Positions 1-8,418 are shown, counted from the first letter of the stretch. The stretch is 64,000 bases of DNA from UBA1845 sp002338715 (GCA_035344155.1 DAORAL010000024.1:24999-88998), one strand, 5' to 3'. The notes: generated by a model from the letters alone, not told the origin. Numbers and translations: made by a program.

Positions 1-2
1 AT

Positions 3-194
3 TTTGTTTTTGATCTGGATTTCCTGGCTGAGTGGCGTCGCCGCTGCCCCGAAGCCAAAGTGCACACCTTTCCCAGTGCGGGGCATTACTGCCTCGAAGA
101 TGATGGCGATCAGATCACCGCGCTGGTCCGCGAATTTCTCGACAGCCATCCAATCCATGGCATCAAACCGGCGCTGGCAGAGAGTGCCATCTAA
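3..194 (+). CDS. oleB: OleB-like alpha/beta hydrolase, 3' end only
   Basis: Only the last 63 codons are present; the gene runs in from upstream. The visible part reads as the C-terminal end of an alpha/beta-fold hydrolase: SAGHYCLED, about 28 codons in, carries the histidine expected to complete a Ser/Asp/His-type triad. The TAA stop at 192-194 shares its last base with the ATG of the next gene, so the two are translationally coupled. The order hydrolase, AMP-dependent ligase, NAD-dependent reductase matches oleB-oleC-oleD. In that pathway OleB decarboxylates a beta-lactone to the final cis-olefin. The name rests on this context as much as on the fragment. Confidence 0.7.
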   Translation, partial: FVFDLDFLAEWRRRCPEAKVHTFPSAGHYCLEDDGDQITALVREFLDSHPIHGIKPALAESAI

Positions 195-1900
195 TGGCAC
201 TGTCGGCTCAGTATGATCTGGAATCAGCCGCTGGCACTTTGGTCAATGTCGCCGACATCCTGCAAGCCGCGGCCCATCGACTTCCCGACAAACCAGCTAT
301 CATCGTTCAGCGCCCGCCATCTTCGCGACGATCAGATGCCAGCGCCATCGCGGGTTGGCGTGGGCAGTCGGTGATCTCGTTTCGCGAGTTGAATGACGAG
401 GTCGATCGCTTTGCGCGGGGCCTTAGCGAGTACGGGATTGATCGCGGGATGCGCACCATCCTGATGGTCAAACCGGGGATCGCATTTTTTGTGCTGACGT
501 TTGCCTTGTTCAAAATCGGTGCGGTTCCCGTGTTGATCGATCCGGGGATGGGGCGAAAAAAGCTGATCCAATGTCTCGAAGAGATCGAAGCTGAGGCGTT
601 TGTCGGGATTCCGCTCGCCCATGTTGCGCGGGTGATGTTTGCAAAATCGTTTCGCAGTGTGCGCAAGTGTGTCACCGTCGGGCGGCGATTGTTTTGGGGC
701 GGGGCGAATCTTAAAGATGTGCGGGCGCAAGACAGCCGATCATTTGAGACTGCTGATGTAGGGGCGAACGATCTCGCGGCGATTCTGTTTACGAGCGGAA
801 GTACCGGACCGGCGAAGGGTGTTGCGTATGAGCACGGCATGTTCGCGGCGCAGGTGCGTTACCTGGCCTCCCATTTTAAGTGCGGCGAACACGATACGGA
901 TGTGGCTACGTTTCCTTTGTTTGCGCTCTTTGATGTGGCGCTGGGGATGACGGCGATCATTCCCGACATGAATCCGTCGATGCCCGGACACGTGAATCCC
1001 GAGCGGATTGTTTCGGCGATTTGTGATCACGACGCCACGCAGATTTTCGGTTCGCCGGCGCTGCTGGCCCGCGTCGTCGCCCACTGCGAATATCGAAAGG
1101 TTGCGTTACCGACGCTGCGGCGGGTGCTGACGGCTGGTGCGCCGATCCCGCCGGCGCTTCTCGCGCGGCTTCGCAAGATCGTCAGCGACGATGCCGACAT
1201 TTTCACGCCCTACGGCGCGACGGAATCGCTTCCAGTGGCGTCGATCGAATCGCGCGAAGTGATCGGCGAGACAGCGGCTTGTACTGAGCAGGGCGCGGGC
1301 ATCTGTGTCGGTCGTGTGCTGCCGGGGATGGAACTTCGCATCATCGAAATTTCCGACGAACCGATCGAGAACTGGTCGCAGTGCAAGAAATTGGCTGCGG
1401 GCGAAATCGGCGAGATTTGCGTGCGCGGGCCCGTGGTGACCAAGTCGTATTTCAGGAAACCGGCGGCCACCCGACTCGCGAAAATCGCTGAGGGTGACAC
1501 GGTGTGGCACCGCATGGGGGATGTGGGTTACCTCGATGACGCGGGGCGACTTTGGTTCTGCGGGCGTAAAGCCCATCGCGTTCAAACCGAGTCGGGAACG
1601 CTTTATACGATACCTTGCGAAGCCGTTTTCAATACGCATCCGCAGGTGGCTCGCACTGCGCTGGTGGGTGTGGGGGATGCGCCCAACCAAGAGCCGGTTC
1701 TCTGCGTTGAAATTGCGATCGATGCGACATTGGACAACGAATCACTGAAAGCTGAGCTGTTCGCGATCGGCGCGAAGAACGCGAAAACGGCCAACATCCG
1801 GACGGTGCTATATCATCCGTTGTTTCCCGTGGATGTTCGCCACAACGCCAAGATCAATCGCGAAGCCCTCGCCTTGTGGGCGTCTCGCCAATTGCAGTAG
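194..1900 (+). CDS. oleC: OleC-like AMP-dependent ligase (beta-lactone synthetase)
   Basis: A 568-residue member of the ANL acyl-adenylate superfamily. The AMP-binding loop LFTSGSTGPAKG is near residue 200, the adenine-binding YGATE motif in the middle, and a C-terminal lid with GRKAHRVQTESG near residue 456. OleC proteins use ATP to close a 2-alkyl-3-hydroxy fatty acid into a beta-lactone. The lid's usual catalytic lysine is not obvious; the segment resembles OleC more than an ordinary acyl-CoA ligase. ATG at 194 overlaps the upstream stop by one base, and oleD follows at once. A plain fatty-acid-CoA ligase is the alternative, but the three-gene context argues against it. Confidence 0.85.
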   Translation: MALSAQYDLESAAGTLVNVADILQAAAHRLPDKPAIIVQRPPSSRRSDASAIAGWRGQSVISFRELNDEVDRFARGLSEYGIDRGMRTILMVKPGIAFFVLTFALFKIGAVPVLIDPGMGRKKLIQCLEEIEAEAFVGIPLAHVARVMFAKSFRSVRKCVTVGRRLFWGGANLKDVRAQDSRSFETADVGANDLAAILFTSGSTGPAKGVAYEHGMFAAQVRYLASHFKCGEHDTDVATFPLFALFDVALGMTAIIPDMNPSMPGHVNPERIVSAICDHDATQIFGSPALLARVVAHCEYRKVALPTLRRVLTAGAPIPPALLARLRKIVSDDADIFTPYGATESLPVASIESREVIGETAACTEQGAGICVGRVLPGMELRIIEISDEPIENWSQCKKLAAGEIGEICVRGPVVTKSYFRKPAATRLAKIAEGDTVWHRMGDVGYLDDAGRLWFCGRKAHRVQTESGTLYTIPCEAVFNTHPQVARTALVGVGDAPNQEPVLCVEIAIDATLDNESLKAELFAIGAKNAKTANIRTVLYHPLFPVDVRHNAKINREALALWASRQLQ

Positions 1901-1914
1901 ACTTCCTTTCGCCG

Positions 1915-2955
1915 ATGGAAAACAACGATCACATTTATTCAGGGCAGACGGCACTGGTCACGGGCGGTGGTGGGTTTGTGGGCAGGGAGATTGTCGAACG
2001 GCTGACCGCGCGGGGGATGCGCGTGCGGACGCTTGCCCGTGGTGCTTATCGCGAACTTGCAACGCTCGGTGTGCAGGTGGTGCAGGGCGACCTTCGCGAT
2101 CGGCGGACGGTGCTTGCGGCGTGTCACGGATGCGACGTTGTCTTTCATGTCGCCGCACGGGCTGGGGCTTGGGGACGGTTCGTTGACTTCTATGAGCCGA
2201 ACGTCATCGGTACGGAGAACGTCATCGCCGGTTGTCGCAAACACGGTGTCGGGCGATTGGTGTTTACGAGTTCGCCAAGTGTGATCTTTGGCGGTGAAGA
2301 TCAAACCGGGATCGATGAATCGGTGGGTTATCCGGAGCGTTTCGCATCCCACTACAGCGCGACCAAGGCGCTGGCTGAGCAGTTGGTGCTGAAAGCGAAC
2401 GATCGAACACTGCGGACAATCGCGCTGCGACCCCACCTGGTCTGGGGGCCCGGTGACAATCACATCGTTCCGCGCGTCGTCGCACAGGGGCGGTCGGGCA
2501 CGCTGCGCATCATCGGTGACGGCTCGCAGTTGGTTGACGTGACCTACATCGACAATGCAGCCGACGCCCATCTTTGTGCGTTCGATGCGATGACGCGAAA
2601 CGATGCGGTCGGTGGGCGGGCGTACTTCATCAGCCAAGGTGAGCCCGTCAAGCTTTGGGATATCATCAACGGGATTCTAGAGGCAGCCGGTTTGCCGAAG
2701 GTGACGAAGCGAATTCCGCGCGGTGTCGCCAAGACAGCGGCTGGCGCGATGGAATGCGTGCACAGAATTCTGCGATTAAAGGGTGAACCGCGACTGACGC
2801 GGTTTGTCGTCGAGCAGATGTCGACCACGCATTACTTCAACATCGATGCCGCGCGAAGAGACCTGGGATATGAACCGAAAGTTTCGACGGAGGAAGGCTT
2901 GGTCCGGCTTGGCGCGTGGTTCAACGATCGCGGAAAGACTTCGAGGCAGCCGTAG
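1915..2955 (+). CDS. oleD: OleD-like NAD(P)-dependent 2-alkyl-3-oxoalkanoate reductase
   Basis: An extended short-chain dehydrogenase/epimerase of the 3-beta-HSD type, 346 residues from the ATG chosen here. The Rossmann motif VTGGGGFVG is at residues 15-23, and the catalytic Tyr147/Lys151 pair lies in HYSATK. In olefin synthesis OleD reduces the beta-keto acid made by OleA to the beta-hydroxy acid used by OleC. ATG 1915 lies 14 bases after the oleC stop. An in-frame GTG at 1876 overlapping oleC is possible but would add a poorly conserved leader. oleA is not in the window and would be expected upstream or elsewhere. Confidence 0.85.
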   Translation: MENNDHIYSGQTALVTGGGGFVGREIVERLTARGMRVRTLARGAYRELATLGVQVVQGDLRDRRTVLAACHGCDVVFHVAARAGAWGRFVDFYEPNVIGTENVIAGCRKHGVGRLVFTSSPSVIFGGEDQTGIDESVGYPERFASHYSATKALAEQLVLKANDRTLRTIALRPHLVWGPGDNHIVPRVVAQGRSGTLRIIGDGSQLVDVTYIDNAADAHLCAFDAMTRNDAVGGRAYFISQGEPVKLWDIINGILEAAGLPKVTKRIPRGVAKTAAGAMECVHRILRLKGEPRLTRFVVEQMSTTHYFNIDAARRDLGYEPKVSTEEGLVRLGAWFNDRGKTSRQP

Positions 2956-3139
2956 TACCCGCCCGTTTGCGCGGCTGAGCGTGGGGGTAACTTTCAGGAG
3001 GGCGGGTTGCAACAATGCCACAAAGTGCGAGAATCGTTGAAACGAATCAATGGCCTAGGGATGCGTTGTCGCGCTCGGCTGACTTGTATGGTTGGGCGCA
3101 TGCGGCGATGTTTGGGCGATTAACTTTTGAGGATTTGTC

Positions 3140-3496
3140 ATGAAAGTGCAGTCGATTGAATCGCATGACCAGGCGCCGGTGACGATGGAGGGGGCTTCGG
3201 GCGCGAAGATGCGGATGCTCATCGGGCCCGGTGAGCGCGCCCCGAACTTTCACATGCGTCATTTTGAAGTCGAGGTGGGTGGCTACACGCCGCACCACCA
3301 GCATGACTACGAACATGAAATCGTGATCCTCAAGGGCAAAGGGGTGGCGAAGTCGGAGCAGGGCGAGCGTGAATTCAGTGCGGGCGATATCATTTACGTC
3401 CCCGCGAACGAGATGCACAACTTCAGCAACACCGGTGACACGCCGCTTGAGTTTATCTGCCTGATCCCCGCGCCGCAGGATTGCTCGAAAGATTAA
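3140..3496 (+). CDS. Small cupin-domain protein
   Basis: A 118-residue single-domain cupin. The first cupin motif is visible as a His-rich HHQHDYEHE cluster with a following glutamate, and the second as GDIIYVPANEMHNF with a further histidine. These would form a beta-barrel metal site. Small stand-alone cupins bind a divalent metal and act as dioxygenases, isomerases or sensors, and nothing here fixes the substrate. A GAGGAT ribosome-binding site precedes ATG 3140. The gene stands alone, followed 20 bases later by a long palindromic repeat that may act as its terminator. Confidence 0.85.
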   Translation: MKVQSIESHDQAPVTMEGASGAKMRMLIGPGERAPNFHMRHFEVEVGGYTPHHQHDYEHEIVILKGKGVAKSEQGEREFSAGDIIYVPANEMHNFSNTGDTPLEFICLIPAPQDCSKD

Positions 3497-3516
3497 TACC
3501 GGCGCGATTCACCAAG

Positions 3517-3598
3517 TAGGGTCCGCTGTGCGGACCATCGGGCATGAATCGGCGCGTCGTTGTCGGTTGGCACATATCGGTCCGCACAGCGGACCCTA
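3517..3598. repeat. REP-like palindromic element, core B (CCGCTGTGCGG)
   Basis: Two perfectly complementary 20-bp arms (3517-3536 and 3579-3598), each beginning or ending with the TAGGGT/ACCCTA hexamer and each itself a small hairpin, flank a 42-bp loop. The layout matches the core-A elements at 56.6, 58.3 and 62.7 kb, but the palindromic core sequence differs. It lies just after the cupin gene and could also act as a bidirectional transcript end. Confidence 0.8.
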
Positions 3599-3625
3599 CA
3601 TTTCCCTTCACTGTTCGGCGGGCGG

Positions 3626-4198
3626 ATGATCGCATCGAACGACAAACAGAAACCATCAGCCGAACCCGTGGTCAAAGGCGTTTGCTCGAAGTGTGGCCGC
3701 TCCGTCGCGGGCTTTCCCGGTGACTATGCCCGCTGCGACAAGTGCGAGCACATGCAGATGCTATCCTCCGATCCGCCGCCCGGTTGGCGGATGGCCGCGG
3801 GGGGAGAGCGACTGACGCAACTGCCGTTTTGGTTCACGACGTTGTTCTACGCCTCGATCGGGGTGATCGTCTGGACCGGTGGCGGCAGCGACACGATCAG
3901 CAGCATCATCGTCGTGCTCGTCTTTGCCGGCTGGATTTTTTCGATCATGCAGTTTTCCAAAGCGGCTGAACGCCAACGCGGCTGGTGGATACCGGTCTTG
4001 GAGTATCACATCGTCGCACTGCTGATGATCCCCGGTTTCATGTGTGCAGCCGGCGCGCTCATGGCCCTCGTCAACTGGACCATCGACGGCATGACATTCC
4101 TATGGATGCTCTTCGCAGCCGTCATCATGTTCATATCCCTGCTGCTGTACGGCGACGCAAGAAGGCGGATCGCGCATCTAAAGATTATTCGTCGATAG
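3626..4198 (+). CDS. Zinc-ribbon membrane protein of unknown function
   Basis: About 190 residues. An N-terminal zinc ribbon (CSKCG then CDKCE, two CxxC knuckles) is followed by about four hydrophobic helices (around residues 55-75, 78-98, 122-148 and 155-175) and a basic tail. No enzyme motif is seen. Similar ribbon-plus-TM proteins occur at 60.6 kb and, with a different ribbon, at 34-35 kb. An upstream in-frame ATG at 3560 lies inside the palindromic repeat, so ATG 3626 is preferred. Function not recognised. Confidence 0.7.
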   Translation: MIASNDKQKPSAEPVVKGVCSKCGRSVAGFPGDYARCDKCEHMQMLSSDPPPGWRMAAGGERLTQLPFWFTTLFYASIGVIVWTGGGSDTISSIIVVLVFAGWIFSIMQFSKAAERQRGWWIPVLEYHIVALLMIPGFMCAAGALMALVNWTIDGMTFLWMLFAAVIMFISLLLYGDARRRIAHLKIIRR

Positions 4199-4588
4199 CT
4201 TGTCATTGTTCAAGTTGATATTCCTGACCGAGATACTTCCCAACATAAGTCACGCACCATGTTCTCTGAATGAACAGCGCCCGCTATGTCGCAAAATGGC
4301 AAAGACAAGATTGAGGGAGGGGTATGTGCCTAGGTGTGTCACAATTGTTCCTGTAACACCCTGATTTCCAATCCTTGAAATGTGATGTCTATGCCGGTTA
4401 TTCTGAAGAGATACACTTGCCATTAGTACTTGAATAAATATTTGCCCGAGATCGGAAGAATAGTCCCAATGAGGAGTTCTTAGGCCAAGCGGGCTCGTCT
4501 AATTTTAACGCCACACTTGACATGTAGCTGTAACCTTCGCGATGATCCGCAAGGTTAGAGTCATCCTCATAACGTCAAGGAGCTAGTA
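4199..4588. other. AT-richer intergenic stretch before the accessory cassette
   Basis: 390 bases with no convincing gene on either strand. By eye it is richer in A and T than its neighbours, as is the following gene. The only structure I can support is the promoter and operator-like hairpin at 4517-4557 near its right end. The composition change suggests the left boundary of a horizontally acquired segment, but I see no direct repeats, tRNA or integrase remnant. Confidence 0.5.
4517..4557 (+). promoter_or_regulatory. Promoter with inverted repeat over the -10 region
   Basis: A perfect TTGACA (4517-4522) is followed after 18 bases by GATGAT (4541-4546, 4 of 6 to TATAAT). The -10 sits in the loop of an inverted repeat, TAACCTT (4531-4537) with AAGGTTA (4551-4557), extended by GCG/CGC. 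A protein bound there would block polymerase, as in self-repressed accessory modules. Transcription would start near 4553, about 36 bases before the GTG at 4589. Confidence 0.45.
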
Positions 4589-5503
4589 GTGGCAACGAAG
4601 CAAATCAAAATAGACTTCTATCGCGTAGTTATGCCAGACGGTTGCCCAGTTCTGTTTTCCGACATCATAAACAATGTTGCGAAACGCAAGAGGGAAGACA
4701 GGAACGAGCAAGTGGCCGGTGTTCACATGCGCCTTCACGAACTGAAGATCCAAAACGAGTGCATTCAAGGCGACCTATTGCGTATTCGAATTGAAGATGG
4801 TGCGGAAGTCGCCAGCATGTCAGGAGAGATTGAGCCTATTGCAATGGGGTCTGATGAAGGACTGGGGGAGCACACTGCATTCTTATATGAACCAACGCAA
4901 GAACTATTAGTCGTGCAACGCAATGTTTACGGTGTCAGCAGCAGCAGGTTGGCGCAGTATTTCGAGAAGGTGGGGAATCTTCGTGAGCCGATTTTCTTGG
5001 ACCCGGTATATACGGAAGACGCGATCGACAGATTGGCTAAATTAGAATCTGCAACTCGATTGGAACTCCGCATGGCTGGGCCAATCGACCCAAATCAGTT
5101 TCGCGGATCCTCAGGGATGAAGGATTTCATTGAGCTAAGCAAGGCGCTGCGAGCGCCTGCTGCATCGGTTGTATTCTCACTCGGAAGAAAATGGCGTGGA
5201 AAGTCGTTGCATATTCCCACCCTCAAAAGATTTATCAAGGATGCATTTGAAATACTCGGGGTTTCGGCGGAATCGTTTTCCAAGATAGAGATCTCTGGTC
5301 GAACTGAAAACGAAGAACGCGATGTGCTTGACTTGGTTGCCGAGCGAATGGTGGCCGTGAGAAAAGTCAGACAAAATGCTTATCGAAACCTGTCTTTTGC
5401 AGGGAGACGTGGCGCGTTACTTGACGCATTGGAGGAGAAGCGTGAAGAACTACGAAGACTTTTCAAAGAGGATTCCGTGGCCCAGCGGAAGAATGGTAGA
5501 TGA
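4589..5503 (+). CDS. DUF6731-like protein, first gene of accessory cassette
   Basis: A soluble protein of 304 residues with no signal peptide or membrane segment. The N-terminus (IKIDFYRVVMPDGCPVLFSD) and the RLHEL segment near residue 50 remind me of DUF6731, a family of unknown function in mobile and accessory regions; this is recalled, not searched. The C-terminal third is charged and ends in a likely coiled coil (LDALEEKREELRRLF). The start is a GTG with a strong AAGGAG 6 bases upstream. The 3' end overlaps the next gene by about 60 bases, so the two are probably translated together. Role unknown; a sensor or nuclease-like part of a defence or toxin module is only an inference. Confidence 0.7.
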   Translation: MATKQIKIDFYRVVMPDGCPVLFSDIINNVAKRKREDRNEQVAGVHMRLHELKIQNECIQGDLLRIRIEDGAEVASMSGEIEPIAMGSDEGLGEHTAFLYEPTQELLVVQRNVYGVSSSRLAQYFEKVGNLREPIFLDPVYTEDAIDRLAKLESATRLELRMAGPIDPNQFRGSSGMKDFIELSKALRAPAASVVFSLGRKWRGKSLHIPTLKRFIKDAFEILGVSAESFSKIEISGRTENEERDVLDLVAERMVAVRKVRQNAYRNLSFAGRRGALLDALEEKREELRRLFKEDSVAQRKNGR

Positions 5504-5924
5504 CTGGTGGCCTCTTGTCGCGAGTAGCGTGTTAACGTTCCTTGCATTTGTTATTTATTGGAGCAGGCCATTGCCAACAAGGCTCGGCGATCTGATGAAT
5601 GCGACGATCAGTTTGAGCGCGATAGCTATTGGTTTTCTTGCAACCGCAAAGTCGGTAATACTTTCGATTAAGGATGAGGCGATCATAAGAACACTGAAAG
5701 AATCGGGCGATCACGATCGCTTGCTGGGGTATTTCATGAAAGCGATTCGCTGGTCGTTTGGCCTTGGGATTCTCAGTGCAATAGGCCTTCTGATCGACTT
5801 TGAAGCGGATACGACGCCCCACCCTTGGCTATTTTCAATTTGGCTTTTTACGCTCGCTGAAACAGGATTTTGCAGTTATCGCGTTATCGATTTGTTCACC
5901 CGAATTTTGCGAGCCACCGACTAG
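5442..5924 (+). CDS. Small multi-pass membrane protein overlapping the DUF6731-like gene
   Basis: About 160 residues with four likely membrane helices, counted from the GTG at 5442 (roughly residues 24-42, 52-76, 105-123 and 132-152), and a short charged loop between the second and third. GTG 5442 is chosen because GGAGGAGAAG lies just before it. ATG 5493 (143 residues, overlapping the upstream stop) is a serious alternative, and an upstream ATG at 5376 is possible but overlaps more. No family recognised. A small membrane protein coupled to a cytosolic partner is a common shape for abortive-infection or toxin modules, but there is no direct evidence here. Confidence 0.65.
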   Translation: MKNYEDFSKRIPWPSGRMVDDWWPLVASSVLTFLAFVIYWSRPLPTRLGDLMNATISLSAIAIGFLATAKSVILSIKDEAIIRTLKESGDHDRLLGYFMKAIRWSFGLGILSAIGLLIDFEADTTPHPWLFSIWLFTLAETGFCSYRVIDLFTRILRATD

Positions 5925-5985
5925 ACATAGCTGATCAATATCGAATGTTCTTGAATATGCCAGCTGCGATTGAAGTGACGGGGCC

Positions 5986-6002
5986 AGGTGAATCACACCC
6001 TA
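5986..6002. repeat. Solo TAGGGT-type palindromic arm, possible terminator
   Basis: A short hairpin (AGGTG/CACCCT) ends in the same ACCCTAC motif as the larger REP-like elements and is followed by five T residues on the plus strand. It lies between converging genes (5924 plus, 6000 minus) and may end transcription of the accessory cassette. Confidence 0.35.
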
Positions 6003-6374
6003 CTTTTTGGTTGTTTTCTTCTTTGCCGTTGATTTTGTTTTCGTCGCGCCGGTTAGTTCGTAGCTTTCGGTCAGCCATTTTTCCCATGTTTTCTTGGGGA
6101 TTGGTTTTTCAGCGGTGAACCGTGCGACAACCCACCCTCCCTTGCCTACTTCGTATTCGTCGGGGGACTTTGCGGCTAGCTTGGTGGCTTCGGGGATGGA
6201 CTTGTCGAGTTTGAACATGGCTTTGTAGCGGCCGCCTTGGGTTCCGATGTAGAGGAAGCCCTTCTTGTTGGCTTTGAATGAGCTTTGGGTGCAGGCGGTG
6301 CCTTTGTCGACGTTGGGGAACTCGCTGGCCTTCTTGCGGATGGGTTCGGTTGGGTCTTTTTTGAGGGCGGCCAT
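6000..6374 (-). CDS. MmcQ/YjbR-like small protein
   Basis: 124 residues. The central part, GFLYIGTQGGRYKAMFKL followed by a WVVARF strand and a C-terminal KTWEKWLTESYEL helix, fits the MmcQ/YjbR fold (CyaY-like, DNA-binding suggested for some members). The last 15 residues are a Lys/Thr-rich tail, suggesting nucleic-acid contact (inference). ATG 6374 is preferred over a longer frame to 6446 because AAGGAG lies 6 bases upstream, and the longer version would run into a palindromic repeat. Single gene; function otherwise unknown. Confidence 0.7.
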   Translation of the reverse strand: MAALKKDPTEPIRKKASEFPNVDKGTACTQSSFKANKKGFLYIGTQGGRYKAMFKLDKSIPEATKLAAKSPDEYEVGKGGWVVARFTAEKPIPKKTWEKWLTESYELTGATKTKSTAKKKTTKK

Positions 6375-6419
6375 TGCTTGCTCCTTGGTTGGATTTGGGC
6401 GAGCTTTTTCTTTTTCTTC

Positions 6420-6458
6420 AGTCCCCCACCCTTCCGCTTTGCTCAAGAATGGGGCACC
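6420..6458. repeat. Short repeat shared with 55570-55598
   Basis: AGTCCCCCACCCT, then a spacer, then GGGGCACC. The same two blocks occur at 55570-55598 with a shorter spacer. The ends can pair, so both copies form hairpins. Only two copies were noticed, so its status as a repeat family is uncertain. Confidence 0.35.
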
Positions 6459-6476
6459 CGGGCGAAGGATTTAGCA

Positions 6477-6497
6477 GGTGCGGCTAGCCGCACCCTA
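6477..6497. repeat. Solo REP-like arm with core GCGGCTAGCCGC
   Basis: A 21-bp palindromic arm that reads TAGGGT, then GCGGCTAGCCGC, then ACC on the minus strand. It has the same end hexamers as the core A and core B elements. It lies 13 bases after the hutI stop and may also end that transcript. Confidence 0.5.
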
Positions 6498-6509
6498 CGA
6501 TTTTGGGCG

Positions 6510-7733
6510 CTAAACGGTGCGGCCTTTCTTGATGACCGTCCTTGTGCAGTTTCTTCCTGCGAAGTAGCACATTTGCTCGATGGTTGGGACGTCTAAGATG
6601 GTCAGGTCGGCTTGCATGCCTTCCTTGATTGCGCCGACTTTGCTTTCACGTTTCAGGACAGCGGCTGCGTTGGCGGTGGTGGCTACTAGGGTCTGAACTG
6701 GCGTCATTCCCATTTGCGAACAGGCGATGCTCATGGTCAGCGGGAGCGATTCGACGACGGATGAACCCGGGTTGAAGTCGGTGGCGATGGCCACAGGCAA
6801 ACCGGCATCGACGATCCTTCGCGCGGGGGCTTGTTCGACGCCGAGGTAGAATGAACATGCCGGCAGCAGGACAGCCACCGTGCCCGCATCGCGCATCGCT
6901 TGAATCGATTCATCGTCGATGCGTTCCAGATGGTCAGCCGACGACGCTCCGACCTTGGCCGCTAACTTCGACGCACCGATCTGCGTGATCTGATCGGCAT
7001 GGATGCGCGGGGTGAGTCCGGCATCGGCGCAGGTCGTCAGGAACCGCCGGGATTGTTCGACATTAAACGCCGTGGCTTCGCAGAAAACGTCGGCGAACTC
7101 AGCCAACCCCTCCGCGCGAATCTGATCGAGCACCTTGCGATCGAGCACGATGTCGAGATAAGCATCGCCATCACCGTCAAACTCGCGCGGTATGGTGTGG
7201 GCTGCGAGGTACGTACCGACGATTTCGATCGGTTGCAACTCGCCCAAGCGCTTCGCGGCTCGCAGCATTTTCAATTCGTCTTCGACGGTTAGCCCGTATC
7301 CGCTCTTGATCTCGACCGTGGTCACGCCAAGCGCCAGCATCCGCTGCAAACGTGGGAGGGCTAGCTCAACGAGTTCGTCGACGCTGCACTTCCGCACGGC
7401 ATCGACGGTGTTTTTGATTCCACCGCCGCGTCGGGCGATTTCCGCATAGCTGAGGCCTTGGGCGCGCTGCACGTATTCATCCTCGCGCGTGCCGGCGAAG
7501 ACGGTGTGCGTGTGGCAGTCGATGAGCCCGGGGATCACGCAGCCGCGATTGGCGTCGATAACGTCTGCGTCGGTCGGCCAATTGTTGGGATCGTCGTCGC
7601 GAATCCATGCGATGGTGTCGCCTTCGATACCGATGGCTGACTTGCGATGACGCGTGATGGGAAGTTCGCCATTGAGCGATGTAGGTCCGACGGGACCGGT
7701 GCAGATTTCGGAGATATTGCGGACGACGAGCAT
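6510..7733 (-). CDS. hutI: Imidazolonepropionase
   Basis: 407 residues, the usual length. An amidohydrolase-fold enzyme that opens imidazolone-5-propionate to N-formimino-L-glutamate in histidine breakdown. The metal-binding HTHTVF motif, EIKSGYGLT, the second-shell HADQ site and the ATDFNPGS segment with the catalytic aspartate are all visible. Start ATG 7733 lies 2 bases after the tdk stop, so the two form an operon. No hutH, hutU or other hut gene is nearby, so the pathway must be completed elsewhere. Confidence 0.95.
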   Translation of the reverse strand: MLVVRNISEICTGPVGPTSLNGELPITRHRKSAIGIEGDTIAWIRDDDPNNWPTDADVIDANRGCVIPGLIDCHTHTVFAGTREDEYVQRAQGLSYAEIARRGGGIKNTVDAVRKCSVDELVELALPRLQRMLALGVTTVEIKSGYGLTVEDELKMLRAAKRLGELQPIEIVGTYLAAHTIPREFDGDGDAYLDIVLDRKVLDQIRAEGLAEFADVFCEATAFNVEQSRRFLTTCADAGLTPRIHADQITQIGASKLAAKVGASSADHLERIDDESIQAMRDAGTVAVLLPACSFYLGVEQAPARRIVDAGLPVAIATDFNPGSSVVESLPLTMSIACSQMGMTPVQTLVATTANAAAVLKRESKVGAIKEGMQADLTILDVPTIEQMCYFAGRNCTRTVIKKGRTV

Positions 7734-7735
7734 GG

Positions 7736-8344
7736 TCAGGCCATCTCGCTGCTATCGATGTGGGCTTCTTTCGGCGGCGACCAGCAGTCTTTGCAGCGCG
7801 GTTCGAAGTCTGCCGCTCCGCCGACAATGTGCGTGCCGACGATCGGGGTCTTGCGATGCGTGTGGGTGGCGGGTTTGCCGCATGCGGCGCAGATGGATTG
7901 TTGCACGCGCACCACGCCAGCCAACTCTTTGATCCGCTCGATGACGGGGAACTGCAATCCCCACATGTCGAGATCGAGCGCCGCGATGATGACCCGCTTG
8001 CCGCGACTGGCCAGCGTCTTGCACACGTCGGGCAAACCGTCGTCGTAGAAATGCCCTTCGTCGATGACCACGACTTCGGTCGCGTCGCAAACGGTGTCGA
8101 GGATTTCTTCGGAGCAGGTGACCGCCACCGCATCGCGGCCGTCGCCGTCGTGGGTCATGATCTTGGCTTTGCTGTAGCGATCGTCCTTGTTGTGTTTGAG
8201 GACGAGGATGTTGTGAGCCGGTTCGTTCTTGAGTTCTTTGAGGACCGCGGTGGTCTTGCCGCTGAACATGCACCCGCAGATGAGTTCGATGATGCCCTGG
8301 CGCTGGGGGTTGGCGGCGCTGTGCGTGTGGGGGGCGGCGGTCAT
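7736..8344 (-). CDS. tdk: Thymidine kinase (type II)
   Basis: 202 residues. Phosphorylates thymidine to dTMP in the salvage pathway. The P-loop GCMFSGKT is at residues 24-31, the Walker B-like DEGHFYDDGLP follows, and a zinc-binding C-terminal lasso is seen as CAACG plus CKDC. ATG 8344 has no Shine-Dalgarno sequence but lies 6 bases after a -10-like box with a good -35 (see promoter), which suggests a leaderless mRNA. It is the first gene of a two-gene operon with hutI, an unusual pairing metabolically. Confidence 0.93.
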   Translation of the reverse strand: MTAAPHTHSAANPQRQGIIELICGCMFSGKTTAVLKELKNEPAHNILVLKHNKDDRYSKAKIMTHDGDGRDAVAVTCSEEILDTVCDATEVVVIDEGHFYDDGLPDVCKTLASRGKRVIIAALDLDMWGLQFPVIERIKELAGVVRVQQSICAACGKPATHTHRKTPIVGTHIVGGAADFEPRCKDCWSPPKEAHIDSSEMA

Positions 8345-8350
8345 GTTTTG

Positions 8351-8379
8351 ATTTTGACGAAGTGACCGCCCAACGTCAA
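8351..8379 (-). promoter_or_regulatory. Promoter placing the transcript start at the tdk ATG
   Basis: On the minus strand TTGACG (8374-8379, 5 of 6) is followed after exactly 17 bases by CAAAAT (8351-8356, 4 of 6), then 6 bases, then ATG 8344. The predicted first base is at or beside the start codon, giving a leaderless message. Confidence 0.5.
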
Positions 8380-8418
8380 AGACGCGTTTTCGAAAACTTG
8401 ATCAGCCCCTAAGCCCAA

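Noticed and set aside
6375..6446. Longer start for the YjbR-like protein
   Set aside because: Would be coded within the 6420-6458 repeat and ignores the AAGGAG before ATG 6374.
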